Origin: Helicoverpa zea
Lineage: Eukaryota; Arthropoda; Insecta; Lepidoptera; Noctuidae
Direction of reading: 5' to 3'
Assembly: GCF_022581195.2 (NCBI RefSeq)
Contig: NC_061463.1
Coordinates: forward strand, 8,804,001 to 8,868,000
Length of the DNA stretch: 64,000 nucleotides
Positions 38,269 through 51,600 of this stretch are shown piece by piece (within the stretch, counting starts at the first letter, position 1; the number at the start of each line of letters is the position of its first letter). The translations under genes and the position numbers were made by a program. The notes beneath the pieces are model-generated. The model searched no databases. It saw only the letters and a list, made by a program, of their open reading frames with translations, and was not told where the DNA came from.

Positions 38269-39170
38269 TTAGGGGTTAAAGTATGAAATTGCCGTTTTAT
38301 TCTAGTAGGTTTTTGAATTGCCATAGAGTCTTCATGGTTTGAGGTTTTCGAATGGAACTTTTTTCACGTGGTTTCTGTGATGTTTTTCTTTTAAAAAATG
38401 TGAAACATTTGATTATCGATGTTCAATTGTTTTTGTTATTCAACTTAAACAAGAAAGATGGATACTGCGAAAATTTGAGTAATTTTTGAATATGAGTTCC
38501 GACGCGGGATTGAACGGCAGAAACAGCCCGCAATATCAATGCTGCATTTGAAGAGGTGTCTGCTAAAGAACGCGCCGTGCGATTTTGGATTAAACGCTTT
38601 CGTGGTGGAAACTTCGACTTGAAGAACGAGCCATGAGAAAGACCGCCTGACAGGTGATTAACGAGAAATTAAGAGAGACGGTGAACGCCGATCCTAGTCA
38701 AACTACCCAGATACCCAGCCGAACACCGAATAATGTTGAAAAAATTAGCAGTAAAACAGCCACGACTCATGAATCGACCTTCACCGCTATTGCTCCATGA
38801 CAACGCGAGGCCTCATACAGCAAAATAAACCGTTTTAACTCTTCAGGAACTGCAGTTGGAAACTATTCGTCTTCCTCCATATTCGCCAGACCTTGCTCTA
38901 ACGGACGACCATTTTTTTTTGTGATTTGGACAATTATCTACGTCACAAGAAGTTTCTTCCCAGGAGGCAGAACAAAATTCTTTCACACTGTTTGTGCAGT
39001 CTAGATCCTCAGAGTTCTATCGTAAAGGCATAAATGACCTTCTTATTAGATGACCGCAATGTATAGATAATAATGGCAACTATTTTGATTAAATAAGTTT
39101 GTTAAAACATAAAAAAAAATACAATTTAGGTTTTCAGTACAAATCGGCAATTTCATACTTTAACCCCTAT
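38269..39170 (+). mobile_element. internally deleted mariner transposon
   Basis: Ends TTAGGGGTTAAAGTATGAAA and the complement of TTTCATACTTTAACCCCTAT form inverted repeats of about 28 bases flanked by TA (38267-38268, 39171-39172). The frame-broken N-terminal half reads EFRRG, TARNINAAFEEVSAKERAV, RFWIKRFRGGNFDLKNEP and NADPSQT. It then jumps to LLHDNARPHTAK, LPPYSPDLALTDDHFF near the third catalytic Asp, and a final SRSSEFYRKGINDLL. The intact element is about 1.3 kb; this 902-base copy lacks the middle of the transposase and has several stops, so it is dead. Confidence 0.85.
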
Positions 39171-39234
39171 TATTTGCAAAAATACGCTAACATTTATAAC
39201 TGAAAAGTGTCCTTCACATCTAACATTCAGTCAG

Positions 39235-39370
39235 ATACATTGACACTCGATTGTTCGAAAGAGTTTGGCTCTCGAAGAAACAAAAGTGGTTTTTAGTCAG
39301 TAGAAGTTTGACATTTCTTCCTACTGCACCCACGCTGGCAGCGGTCACCTGATGATTTCCCATCACCAAA
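39235..39370 (+). repeat. fragment of a local dispersed repeat family
   Basis: CGATTGTTCGAAAGAGTTTG and TTTTTAGTCAGTAGAAGTTTG resemble the copies near 26260, 28494 and 32740. It begins about 65 bases after the mariner copy. Confidence 0.45.
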
Positions 39371-39379
39371 AGAAAACAT

Positions 39380-42300
39380 TCACATCATTTAGCACGAACA
39401 ATTTAATATTTCCTAACAAAATATGTTACAAAAAGATATGTTTGAATGAATCCAACGGTATATTTTCTGTGGAATCTTGACCGCAACTATTGATTCGTTC
39501 AAAGAAAGTCATATACTCAGAAACTGACGTCATCGTCAAAATATCCAAGCTTTATGAAGCGATGACTTCTAGATAGTCCAAGTCATGGCTTTCCGTACAT
39601 TGTTAAAAGTTATGACTTTTGTCAACCAAAACCACTTACCTATGCGCGTGACAGGAATATTTTTAAGATAGGTATAGTATAGTATCCTCTTAAGCTACAC
39701 CAGAATTCCTTAGTACGGGAGACGACCGTGTTGTGTTTTTCTCCTCATCCAATACACTTTTATCTGTTAACTTATCATCTACACATACATTCACAAAGGG
39801 TGATGAAAACTCCTCAACCATGCTATCCACTGCACGACTATTTTAATACACCCCAACGTCACTCGTAAAACATATTTTTACGACACAAAGACACTATATT
39901 TGGCTTATGACGTCATTATTAAGCATAGACCCACCTACACAAGTTATAACCTTTTCAATAATGATCATGAGTAGTGACTCGTCACGCCGCCATTGAATCC
40001 GCTAAGCCTAATAAGGAATGCTCAGTAGGCGCCAAGTTTACCGAGAAATTGTGCATTATAGACTTGTTAACAGTAGGCTTTATTGCAGTGACTAATCCTT
40101 ATCTACCTACTGATATTTGAATACAATAGTTTGTTAGTCTGTCATGGAAAATTGCTATAAATGATTTTGAGAAATATCCAGCTGCCAAGAAAACTTATTT
40201 TATAAAACTTCCGTAAATAGCAGGTTTCATATAGTTTTATAGGCATTTTTAAAGGTTAAGTGCAGCACGCTCGCTCTTTCTTAGATTATAATGCTATCAC
40301 AGTCGTGAGGTCATCTTGTCTGTCACATCCGTTTCATTGAAGTGCACCGACATTGTGTTAGTTCGTGTGGACAATATCAACTTAACCATTTTATTTGATA
40401 GTTCTAATTGGAATATGGTACTAAATAGAGGTCCTTTTTGAGATGTATCTCTGGACCTTCAGCTAATAGCTGACAGGTACTGTCCCATTTTTACTTTCAT
40501 GAAATCCGAAGCAGTGTTCAAACTAGACGGGAGTTATAGTTAATTAAATAGTTTATTTACTAAATACTGTGTAAATCTTGACAGAACAATTAAAAACACT
40601 AAAACAGAACCACTTTTACATAACAGCAGTACTCGAGGAACTACAAATGATTGCGCTTGTGAAACAGAGCGACTTGTTGTGGTGGTGTTCCACAGATACT
40701 CCTCGGACCGTGACCAAGTAGCCTACTGATTACCTGACACTTGCTTAAGTGAAAATAAAACTATCATAATAAAATAAAACTAACTAAATTCTCAGAAACT
40801 AAGAACTTGAAGACACTAATCTGGAGTTATACGTGGTCAGTTTAGCAGTAGTAACTAGTAGGTAAGGGGCTTAATGGGTTTCCAAGTGTTTCATAAAGAT
40901 TCACACTTCTTTAGCTGAAGTGGGACCAAGTGCATGCTTTAGAATTTCACACATATATGTATCTAACGCAGGATGTAGGTAAGTGTAACCAGACCAGATC
41001 AGACGGTGATCGCCACTAAATTCTATCAATGGGTGGTAGAATGGCATCGAAACTATCAATCAATGACGACCAATATATACCATAGCAAGGATTGATTGGT
41101 TTGTTAAGCTTAAACATTCCAAAAACAAGCGGTAGTATGCCTTCATCAGCTGAGCCATCTGACCAACGTAATCCGAGTATGCGTAACCGAAAAGAAAGTC
41201 CCTTGTTGATATTTAGCGAGAATTCCAAAACTCTCACAAGAATGGCTTTGTTTACTAACAATGGACCAACAATTGGTATGCGTTTATAATAGACTATGAC
41301 TCGAAAACAATTCGTATGACTCGCTTACACTCTTTGTCAACACATCATCATCATAATACGGATTTTGGTATGTTTTGATTAAATTGTTTAGATAACATCG
41401 AATTTGAATCTGATCGGAAGTAAAAAGATAACATTGGAGAAAAAATTGGCAATTAAAAGAAGGTAATAATCACGTCAAAATAAAAGCCAATGGTCACAGT
41501 TTAAATATCTTAAAATGGTAACCCTTAAAGTAGTAAGTCATTGTTGTTTATGAGAACTTTTCAAAAAAAAAACATTCCTTATTTGGTGCGGTTTTAGGGA
41601 AGGCGACCAGTTACATACATACTATACATATGAACAAGGCAAAACATTGCAAGGAAAAAGGGCCTAAACATTATTGGATAATCATTGATTTTAATTCAAC
41701 CATTAAAATTCATCAATTCGGCAAGCAGTAGGCCGTACCAGTCACGGGTTTCACAACAAATTACAACATAGGTACTGTATACCGAAATGCAATTGATACA
41801 AGTGACATGGATCGCAATCACACCCCGACCGACCTCATGTTACTAACTACACTAATAACATTAAACAAGTATTTCAACAAAAACTGGACGCGAAAGAAAA
41901 CCATCTTCACGCACGACTTGTAACGATCTCACAATATATAATTGTACTTAGATATGAAACGTGACTAAAACTGAAACTTATTTGGCATAAGAATACGTCA
42001 GACAAACACGGTATTGCAACAGCTCCAATTTTTTTAGCTCGAGCTAGACCAAAATTGCTTTCGAGATATTGACGCAATTACCTAAGTAGGTATAAGTTTC
42101 AATTTAAAAGGCCGGATTCTTGTTATCAAAGCAATGGCAAATCTAGGTCATAATCAGAAACTTGTTGAGGTAAAATACGCCCATTCAATTGTTTCCAGTA
42201 CAGGACTCCAAATCATAAATCTTTCTCTGTGTGAGAGGAGGCCTGTGCTGAACACTAAAATGGCTGGTGATTGTGATGGTGAAACAATAAATCGAAATTC

Positions 42301-42580
42301 TTGTACCAAATATACGTAAATAAGTGTTAATCAGCAACATTACGGAACACTTGTACGTTTCCTAATCTTCCAGTTAAGGCGAGCCGTGTTCTAATCTCAG
42401 AAATAGCATCCAGTAAGGCAGACGAAGCAGTTTTGCACTGCTGTGACCTTTCGACGGCACGCAAACCTCGGTTGCGACCAATCGGAATTACTATAAAAAG
42501 AGATAGAGCTGCTATTCGATATAATAATAGACATGAACTCAACAATAGTCTAACATGATGATAATATATTTTGTGTTTTC
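39380..42580. other. gene-free stretch
   Basis: AT-rich sequence with chance ORFs only (the overlapping frames around 41016-41289 have no splice context or recognisable motif). No element ends were recognised. Confidence 0.35.
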
Positions 42581-42587
42581 TTTCCAG

Positions 42588-42629
42588 ATTCCGTGTCCTG
42601 AATTTCATCCGAGGTGGAGAAAATTTTTG
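42588..42629 (+). other. candidate 42-base exon
   Basis: A strong pyrimidine tract and acceptor (GTTTTCTTTCCAG) is followed by 42 bases and a strong donor (TTTG then GTAAGC). Two of the three frames are open: one gives IPCPEFHPRWRKFL, another FRVLNFIRGGENF. Its end phase does not fit the next identified coding exon at 48666, so it could be untranslated, a cassette exon skipped to another site, or chance. Confidence 0.35.
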
Positions 42630-42639
42630 GTAAGCACTC

Positions 42640-44090
42640 ACTTTTACGGCTAAACTGTTGGATGGTAATATCATTAGTAATGCTAAGGAATTCCCTTCAC
42701 GTCCTCGACATCCGTCCTTACGGCATCCGCATTAAAACGACACTTTTTATACCACGACAATGAAGCCATATCCTCTAATGTGAGGAAATGCAAAAAATCG
42801 GAAGTGTTCTCAAAATAGATTTCCTGAAAACGATGTATTGTAATGAGATGAGTGTTATACAACAGTGGTTGGTTTTTGCACAGCTTTTTATATTGTTGGT
42901 GTGACGAATGTGCAACACCGAATGCCGACCATGGTTGCGCAATTTGAGGTCGATGCCACCGCTCGCCGCTATCGATCTACTAAAACTGTTTATTTCTTTA
43001 TTGATGCTGGTTCTCTAACGAGCCAGGTATCGTCTGATTAAACACTGGCTTGTTTCTTTTTTAATATTCATCGTTTAGAAAGTGGAAGGAAACATGAATC
43101 GAATGGCGGGGTGTAAACATGTATGGCATTAGAATCTTGGTCGATTTAATGTTGCTCTTTTAGAGTGATCCAGTTTTTTTGCTAGTGTAGATTAAAATTC
43201 CCACCAGAGGAGATAGCGTACTAATAGCCACTGGATCTCAAGGCCAGTCGTTATGCAAATGAGTGTGATGCATGTGTTTTCGGTCTATTTGATTTCTATT
43301 GAATTTCTCAAACGTCTGTCTGCACTGGCCTGCATTCAATGTTGCGGCAACGAGTCGAAGTGAAACGCTTCAGAAACTATGTGTTTGGTAATCTTGCTAA
43401 CAATACTTGCACATTTTTAACAACGGGGTGCTATAACTTCTTTGTATATTAACAATTGGTTCATTTCTTCACAATATTCAAATCACTATGATTTCATTCT
43501 AAAAAGTCATTTGGTTGAATAGTTTCATTTTCAGCGCTATTAAAATAGATTCTATTGCTCTATAAAAAGTTTATTACAACTTTTATTTCTACACACTTAA
43601 ATAGTAATTTTAGTGTTCGGTCTTAAAACAGTAGATTGTTTATTGATGAAGAAAAGCTCTTTAGGAAATAAAAAGCTAAATAAATGGTAAACTTACAAAT
43701 GTCACGTTTTACTGGTTCTAAAATATAGTTTTTTAGTATCTGCTTCCTATCGTTGTCCTTATCGTTGTTCCTATGAGTAAAAAACTATCAATGAAACTCT
43801 AAAATGCTAGATTCGCTGTGACTCGATTCGCCATAGATGTGAAATCAAATTCATTTTGATAATCATAGGTACGTGTTGCTGAGCACACTAGTTTCTCAAG
43901 CTTTTGAATAACTGGAAATATCCCGTTTATAGAAATACAGGGCCTTCAGGCAATCGCATAAATTAAGCTTGTTTTTCCTCTGAGGAAATGTTTTCCATCT
44001 TCCTCGATCTATACCAGTTTATCTTGTCCAAGCTTCTCAGCAAGTTATCTATTTAAACAGTAATATTTTTCTCTGTAACAGTTGTTTCTG
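42640..44090. other. gene-free stretch
   Basis: AT-rich with no supportable gene, RNA or element. Only short chance frames are present. Confidence 0.4.
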
Positions 44091-44109
44091 ACTGGCGGTT
44101 TTCGGCTAT

Positions 44110-44240
44110 TTGGCGCGTATCAGACCCGAGCGTATAACATGCGACACATTCAGTTTTCAACGTGTGGTAGTTGTCAGTTGTTTTCTGTCGCGCGTCGAAC
44201 GGTGTCGCTCGATAAATCCACTAGTGTGATAACGTTGTAC
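44110..44240 (+). promoter_or_regulatory. candidate promoter/5' UTR block sharing a motif with 55507
   Basis: CpG-richer than its surroundings, with an initiator-like CATTCAGTTTTC near 44150. Positions 44166-44226 (GGTAGTTGTCAGTTGTTTTC ... GGTGTCGCTCG ... CTAGTG) align with 55507-55579. Either a dispersed element's 5' end or a duplicated promoter segment would explain the pair. Confidence 0.3.
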
Positions 44241-45093
44241 TATATTTGAAATTAGCTCGAAAACATAAATTATAATTTGATTAAGCAACAGACTTTTATG
44301 AGTTACTTAATCGGAATTGGTATCTAATAAATAAATGAATATATCGAATAAGTGCACACGTAATGAAAAACAGTTACAGTTAAACTTTTTATTACTTTCT
44401 ACGGTAGTGTAGCTCACATATTATTATAATAATAGGTATGCTATTATAAGGCTACATGCACGCCATCATAAAATATTGCATAGCGTCGCGTTTCGCTATT
44501 ATTGATGTTTATCCAAAAGATACCATCTGTTTTCCGCAACTCTTTGACGTATAAATTGACCATAAACCGGAAATTTGTTCGGAGGGTTAAAAGGCAGAAG
44601 ACATTGATTGAAAAAAGCCTCTAGAGTGTATATGCATGCTAACAAAATAACCTTATAGTATTCTGATTACACGGCGAAAAAAAACTCATTCATAAAAATC
44701 TTAGGACCCGTACGAACAAATCACTCACTTGCGTCTTCAGTTTATGTCATAAAAAAGTCACACGTCTTAGAAGAAAGTATCACCATTACCTGTTACTTAT
44801 GTCATATTAAAGCTGTTAAATTACTCTTACTTCACAAATAACCAACAGTTACAATAAAAGTTTCTACAACTGTTTTCACACAATATAACTCAATGAAATT
44901 TCAATCGAAATGTAAACGTTTGCATCGACTTTCACAACCATTTCGCCACAACATAAAAGTATTGTAATTGTTGTCGCGAATAATTGCTACCAATAACAAT
45001 TTGCAATAGTTGTCTAACAAAGAGTGTTTTTGTGTTCCCTGTTAGCTCGTCTATTTATCGATAATACCGTTATATTAGTTCTTGTTGCATAAT

Positions 45094-45340
45094 TATCAGT
45101 CAACTGTTTGGATCGCGAGCCGCGCAGTCGACGACGGCAGTCGGCCCTCGCCTCGCCGGTAAAGAAGCCAAACTACCCTTTAAAAAATAAACAAAAAATA
45201 AAACCTCATTTTGAAAAGTGCTATTTATTAAAACGTTCGTGTGCAGTTTATAATGAATGTGGTAACGTGTGTGGTTTCAATAGTGACAAAGGTGTTTATT
45301 CTGTGTTCACGTCGCCAGAGAAAGTTTAAACAAATGCTTT
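45094..45340 (+). promoter_or_regulatory. candidate promoter and 5' UTR exon
   Basis: TTATCAGTCAAC gives an initiator (TCAGT at 45096-45100), and about 28 bases downstream AGTCGACGACGG resembles a downstream promoter element in a CpG-rich stretch. The + strand frame through this block has no ATG start. The block lies about 3.5 kb before the next identified + exon, so a 5' UTR role is plausible. No donor was fixed. Confidence 0.3.
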
Positions 45341-45899
45341 GAATCTGGAATTTCTCAACGCGACGTGGGACCACGTAACGAAAATGCTTATTTAATTAAT
45401 TTGACCTTATTGTTATCAGTAGAAAAGGGAGTCCATTAAATCAGATGCTATATTTTCAGTGTTAAAAATTAATTAGCATTTGGGGTGTTCGGAATTTAGA
45501 TTACAGTGAGTTAGATTTAGGCAAATAGTCCGCTTAAATAACGTTTCATACAGGTTTGGGTAATACACAAGACCCATAAACAGTATTCATTCGTCCATAA
45601 AGTTATCGAAATCGCAGGAAACGTCAGTATTTTTTGTATCATCGTATACAAATCAATACATTGTTGGGTAATGTTCTAATGTTAGGTTGTAGAAGGATGA
45701 GCTAGTTTTGCGCAAATCGGTCGCAAGGAAACGGCAATTTCACTCGCGTGTTTGCTAATTATTAAGGTGTTTGTATATTTATTGCCAATACGAAACAGCT
45801 GTGAATTACCGAGAAAATTTGTAATGCGATTCAGTTCAGTAATTTTTTGCACGTTCAAACCAAAATAATTTCAAAAAGCTGACTGTAAAACTTATTTGG

Positions 45900-46041
45900 C
45901 CTTACTACAAAAACTTAAACGCCTGTTTTACACCTTGTCTAAAAAATTGTGGCTGCAAAATGAACCATATGTCAACGTCATAATTTGAATTTTTTTTTAG
46001 ACAAGGCTTAAACTGACGTTTAAAAGTTTTTGTGGTAAGAC
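45900..46041. mobile_element. small inverted-repeat element (MITE)
   Basis: The left arm CTTACTACAAAAACTTAAAC...CACCTTGTCTAAAAAA is complementary, with several changes, to the right arm TTTTTTAGACAAGGCTTAAA...AAGTTTTTGTGGTAAG. The spacer is about 35 bases. It is non-coding. Confidence 0.6.
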
Positions 46042-46049
46042 GGATTGTA

Positions 46050-48650
46050 TCTTATCCAGTCAAACGTTATTAACTCGAACCTAGAAAACATTTCAGAAAT
46101 TAGATTATTCGGTAACTTAATTTAAAATTATTCCATGTTAAATTAAAAGGAATGAATGGAACAAACCTTGGAAGACTCCTCCAACCTCTTTGCTCCCGAC
46201 TACCAAGAAGGGTTATTAATAAAGATTGTAAATATTATTTTATTAAAAATAAACAAATTACAAGAGACAGTGTTCATCAATGACGAACATATGATGACAG
46301 TTGATAAAAATGCCTGTTCAGAGAGCGTTAAGTCATCCCCCACGTCCGCAGATTGTTTTAATTTATCCAACGACAAATAATTAACACATTGATGCATTTC
46401 AATCACATTCTTACACACATAATCGCATGATTCTTGAAAGCATTTTAAATAACAGTTAATGACGTGTAAAGTTTTAATTTCTGAGTTAACTTTGACAACT
46501 CATACCAAACGTAATCAAGCAGGTTCATTTACCTATTGCAAATCTTTAAGAACTTTACTTAACTTCTTTTTGTTCACGTGAATCATTGTTTTATTTACTA
46601 CAGCTCAGCTCACAAAAACAACCATAATTTTACGATTGTAATTCGAAAGGTCAAGGTTAGAATATTAGCAGGATTTGACATTCACGCGGTTTGAAATAAA
46701 GACTGAAACCGTAATGCATTTACCGTAACATTATTCGCATTCAGTGAGCAATGCAAGGCAAAACAATTAAACATACCACTGTATATTAATCTCGGTAAAC
46801 GCAAATTCCATTAAGTCGGTACCAGCCACTCCTCTCACGGCAAGATCCGATAACACAGTTTTCTTATCAAGTACTATGTCAACGCTGAACGCAAGTTTCT
46901 GCCACGAAACATTAACTTTCACGATAACTACAATTGCTAAATACAATACACGAACGCTTTTAATATTAAACAATGGCTGCAAGAACAGGATATTATATAG
47001 GATTTAGTACTTATGATGATAAAGTAAACTTTATTATACAGTGGGCAGAAATTGTACTGAAAATCTTGGAAAATAACATTTCTGAAGTAGGTACGTAATA
47101 CACTGCTGTATTCGTCTTTCTTCTTCTTAGCTCTACCATGCATAAAACAATATAAGTAGAACAGTAGGTACCTATGCAGATACTGAAAAAAACTTGAGAT
47201 TTATGCATTCCAAATGAAGTAGGCAATAAACAGTTTTGTCACATTCACAGACGTAATTTACGATGAGAAAATCGTTGACAACGTAATGCATTACTCACTT
47301 GTAGTATGATTTGTTAATGATCAAAGTGAAAAATTGAGACATAGCAATGATACAATTTGTAGCTAGCATAAATCAAACAAAAGGCATTCAATAATTTCTC
47401 ATCTCACTAATGACAAATCATTAGCTGACGTGATCACATTCTAAACACTGCAATCATAAGAAATCGCAAATGATTGAATTTGTTTTGGTATCTTGTGAAG
47501 TGAATGAATAGATTGGGCTATTGTGACGTTTTTATCAAAAAGGACATTGAATTTGGACTGATGTGAAGTGATGACTGGTCTCAATGCTGACGTCGGTGTC
47601 AGAAGTGGTGGTTCTGCTGCGAAGTGACACGTATGACGTGTTTCGTCTGTTGGAAGCCTGGTGGCAAGGCTTGCTGCTGCTAGGGAGATTGGTCCTTTGG
47701 TACTGGCGATTGCTACAGGAGGCTTATGGTGGGCTACTTTTGATTCTGGATTGCACCCTCGTGTTATTTGATTATTAGAGTTTGTGGCACAATTTTGCAT
47801 CAAGTCAATTCTAAATATGTAGTTTTGAACTGTGACTGTTAATAGATTTAACGCGTAACATGGTAGCAAGCATCATCGGAAACTTGTCGAAACATTTATC
47901 AAAGTTGCAACAAACTGGAACCAGTGGGAGTTTCAAAGAGAACAATAGTTGTCGTTTCGCTTCACCCAACTCGTTGCAATCTGATTTTGGTCCTTTTGTA
48001 CAACAAACGAACGCCTGTGTATTCTGTCAATACGTTAAACAGTGTTTCTTCAATCTTTTCGTAATTAAAACTGCATGCTGTAAAAAATAAAAGATACTGA
48101 ATGTTTTTATTATCTTACATGATCATAAAAGTAAATTGAAACGGCTGTAACGTTCAATCAAGATTTTTACACAATCATTTTATTAACCAAAGAGTTTCTC
48201 TTTCTACGTAATTAAATAGTTTTCTCATGTTGTCTATGGTATCTTAGTGGCATCGAGTGTTAATCAACAACTCTAGATAACAAAGATAGCGCTATCGGAC
48301 ATTTAAATACTTTGCTACTTATTCACTTTGTAGACCGAAGAAGGAGGAAAACGAGTTTCATTAATTAGAAACATTTTTAAAACAAATAGAGCATGTGTAA
48401 TCTGAGATGGACTTAATTCTTAGATACTTAGCATCAGGTATATTAAATTTCAGTTCAGTGAAGAAATAGTTTGTTTTCTTAAGAAACACTGCAAACGAAA
48501 ATCCATGTAGGCTAGAGTAACCTTGTTGCTTTGATTATTTCTGAAACTTCACCTCGTTCTCAATGGTTTTGTTGCGTGACTATGGTTGGGGTCAACGGCC
48601 GCGTTCCTAGAATTAACAATATATGCTGAATATGTATGTTTATTGGTCTG
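46050..48650. other. no established gene; several open frames
   Basis: Probably intronic to the + gene whose exons begin at 48666. Open frames at 46156-46380 (+, 74 codons, ATG start) and the overlapping divergent pair at 47441-47869 (-) and 47860-48090 (+) are longer than expected for this base composition but show no recognisable domain. See findings. Confidence 0.35.
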
Positions 48651-48665
48651 TCTGTCGTGTTTCAG

Positions 48666-51600
48666 AGCTGAAGGTGCCTGAGGAGGCAATGATGGCGCCC
48701 AGCGTGTTCCAAAGGACCAAGTCGCCGCGCACCTCACCAGGAAACTTACCTAGGAAACTACAGGTGTGTACTCTTCTATTCTTACGATAAAAATATAAAA
48801 TATATCCTAAGGATGTACTGGTGTATACTGTACCTACCTAAGCTCTGTTTAGCTGCACTGAAAGTACTCTTAAGTATGCTCAGTCATATATGTATTATTG
48901 GCCCTTAAAGACATGCGTTATTCGTGTAAAAAAAGCTATACAAATACATAGGCTCTTTAAACGCATTCCGCTAATTAAAACAATGACAAATACTCGTATG
49001 TTTGCAATTCGATACAGGCGGCATTTTGTAATGTTATTTACACCATGCGGGTAAAGACGCCTAACTTTCTATTAGCAATTTAAAATTACCTACAATAATA
49101 TGCAAAATTGCAAACTAGACATAAAAAAGTGTATTTCAAAAATATTTGCTAAGCATCGTAAGATAATAGCCTATTAATAGCAATGCTGGCAATTTGCATA
49201 TTTACATACATGACTTGATACTTTTCCATAAACTCTATACATTATTGCTTTGTTTACCTCTGTGTTCATAATGTACTTTATAGCTTGGTTAACTTTTCTT
49301 TGAAATTATTTTTAAACATTAACACCTACAGTCAGACGCAAAAGTTTATTAAAATAGAATTCTGAAGACAATTAACTTAAAGATAAATACTAATTAAGAA
49401 TAAGACGGGATTACCTAATAACGCTATTTAGGCAAAAGACGAAAATATAAGGCTTCTGTCACCATTCATAAGACTTCGATAAGAAATTGCACATTTGACG
49501 TCGCTACTTAACGAACTGTGGAATTAGGGTTACCTACTTCTTTTAGACTTAATCAGCCAAAGCTACAAAGTTATTAATGACATACCTATTTATTATTTAT
49601 GAAAACCTGCCTTCTGCTACTAGTTTCATCTGCGATCTATGGGAACTACTTGTCGCCACCATAATAATAAGCAGCATATATTTTCAGTCTATCAAACAAA
49701 TTGAGCATTCCGAGAAAACGCGTTTGAGAAAGCAAAACGTAGAAACTCTTCAGCTTTATAATATTAGTAAACATATATTTTCATGCAAAAATATCGCATC
49801 CTAAACAATACTTTTCCCATGTTTCAGAACGGCACAGAAGCATCCGGCCAGTCGGACCCTACAGCAGACTCCAGTCCAGGCAACTCCATATCCGATGCTG
49901 AGAACTTCGAGTGCTACGGCGAGGGAGACCACGACGCTCCAGCTAACACGTTAGTCTTCTGTTCTGACTTACCTCCATGATCAGAACACGTACAGCCTTG
50001 TTGTTATTCCACGGCTTTCCTTCGCTCTATGGCTCCTCTCATACAGAGTAGGGATGGGCGTTTGGCCACGGTAACAGATCTAGTAATATGTGGTCTGCCA
50101 TCACGTCTATTCAATGTGAATTAGATTGAATCTATAGAACAGATTTTGAGGGATACATACCCATGGAGAAACTTAAATTAAGCGACTATCTACTTGCTTA
50201 ACTGCAGCTCATAATATAATAAGTGGTACCTAGCTTGTCTAGAAAATATGTAGATATGTATGGCAGAAAGGCCCTTGTCTCACTATAGTTTTACGTTTTT
50301 AGTAACTTGACAAAACTGCTAAAGCTTCTATTTACTTACCTACTCACTAAAGACGTTGAATAACAAAATTAGTCTATGTTTTATAAGACAGATAACAATC
50401 ATATCTTCAGAGCAAATATTATGTCGTGTTTCAGTAATTTATGTAAAACTAGTTTAAATAAAACGATAAATCACAAAAAAAAATAACGATAATATTAAAT
50501 TCATATTCCACGTTCCGTTCGGAGAAATTGAGCATTCGGAAGTCGATAAAATATTGTGCATATAAATACGGAATTATTGTTACGTTATGCTTTGTATTTA
50601 TAATTTTACATAATCTATTAATTTACTTATTTTGTTATAAAAGTAGTCGTACGTTTCCCTAATTTAAGTTTCCAAGCTGTAGGATATGCTTATAATAGTA
50701 GTAGATCCATATTGAATAGACTGATTATGATGACGTATTCGGTCTCATTTATTTAAATACTTCTGTTAGAAGACACGAGAAACAAAAATCTGAAAGAAAT
50801 AAAATTAATAGAAATAACGATAACTACTTATAATCAAAAATAATGGCTTCATCAAAAATTATGGAGTTCTAAGGTGTTACCTTTCTTTTATAAGTGTACA
50901 AGTATGTATTTTTCTATACATGGGCGTAGCCACACTGGGGCAAGCTGGGGCACTTGCCCCACCCTGGGCCCTGGCTCTGACCTATAAAGTGTCTGATTAA
51001 ACAATGTTTTTTTTTACTAACTCTAAACATGTCGACTTTGAAAAGAGCGCGATCAAAACAAAATGCACGCTCGAGTTCCCGAACGTGCGCGGTGCGCGCG
51101 TCATTTGAAAGCGAGCCGTATTTCCTAAAAGAATAGGTGCTATGTGACGTAGCGAGCCGAGCCGTCCACCTAATCCAAAAAATAATGCATTGAAGGAGAT
51201 GGAACTGGTAGATGTGATCAAAATTTCGGAAATGCAATTTTATCCTAGTGTAAAAACCGTGCTTGCCCAGCCATGTACGACCAGGGGCCCGATTCTCCTA
51301 ATTTTACTTAAGCAACATACGATTCACATTCGACTGCGATCCAATCCCGACTCGATTACGATTGAAGCGTATGTGGCATTCCGCTATTTTTTCTTTGAAA
51401 TAAACGTTTTTATCCTTTTCTGTCATTCAATAATGAATCATTTTGTCTGCAAATGATTTACGATTTCAATATGATTGTAGAGCAAACTACCGTACAGATC
51501 AAAATCACCAAAATAGCAGACCAATCAAACCAATCGAATGTCGTTGGAATTCGATTGGTCTTATTTATATTAGTAGCATAATGCCCGATATGGTTAAAAC

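Noticed and set aside
42327..42674. 115-codon - strand frame
   Set aside because: It overlaps the + strand candidate exon, with no family motif and no splice sites on -.
45108..45329. 73-codon + frame in the 45.1 kb block
   Set aside because: It starts at TTG, runs into Lys/Asn-rich sequence and better fits a 5' UTR.
51190..51456. 88-codon + frame as an independent gene
   Set aside because: Its first third is a hAT transposase remnant and the rest reads into the inserted element; it is a chimera across an insertion boundary.
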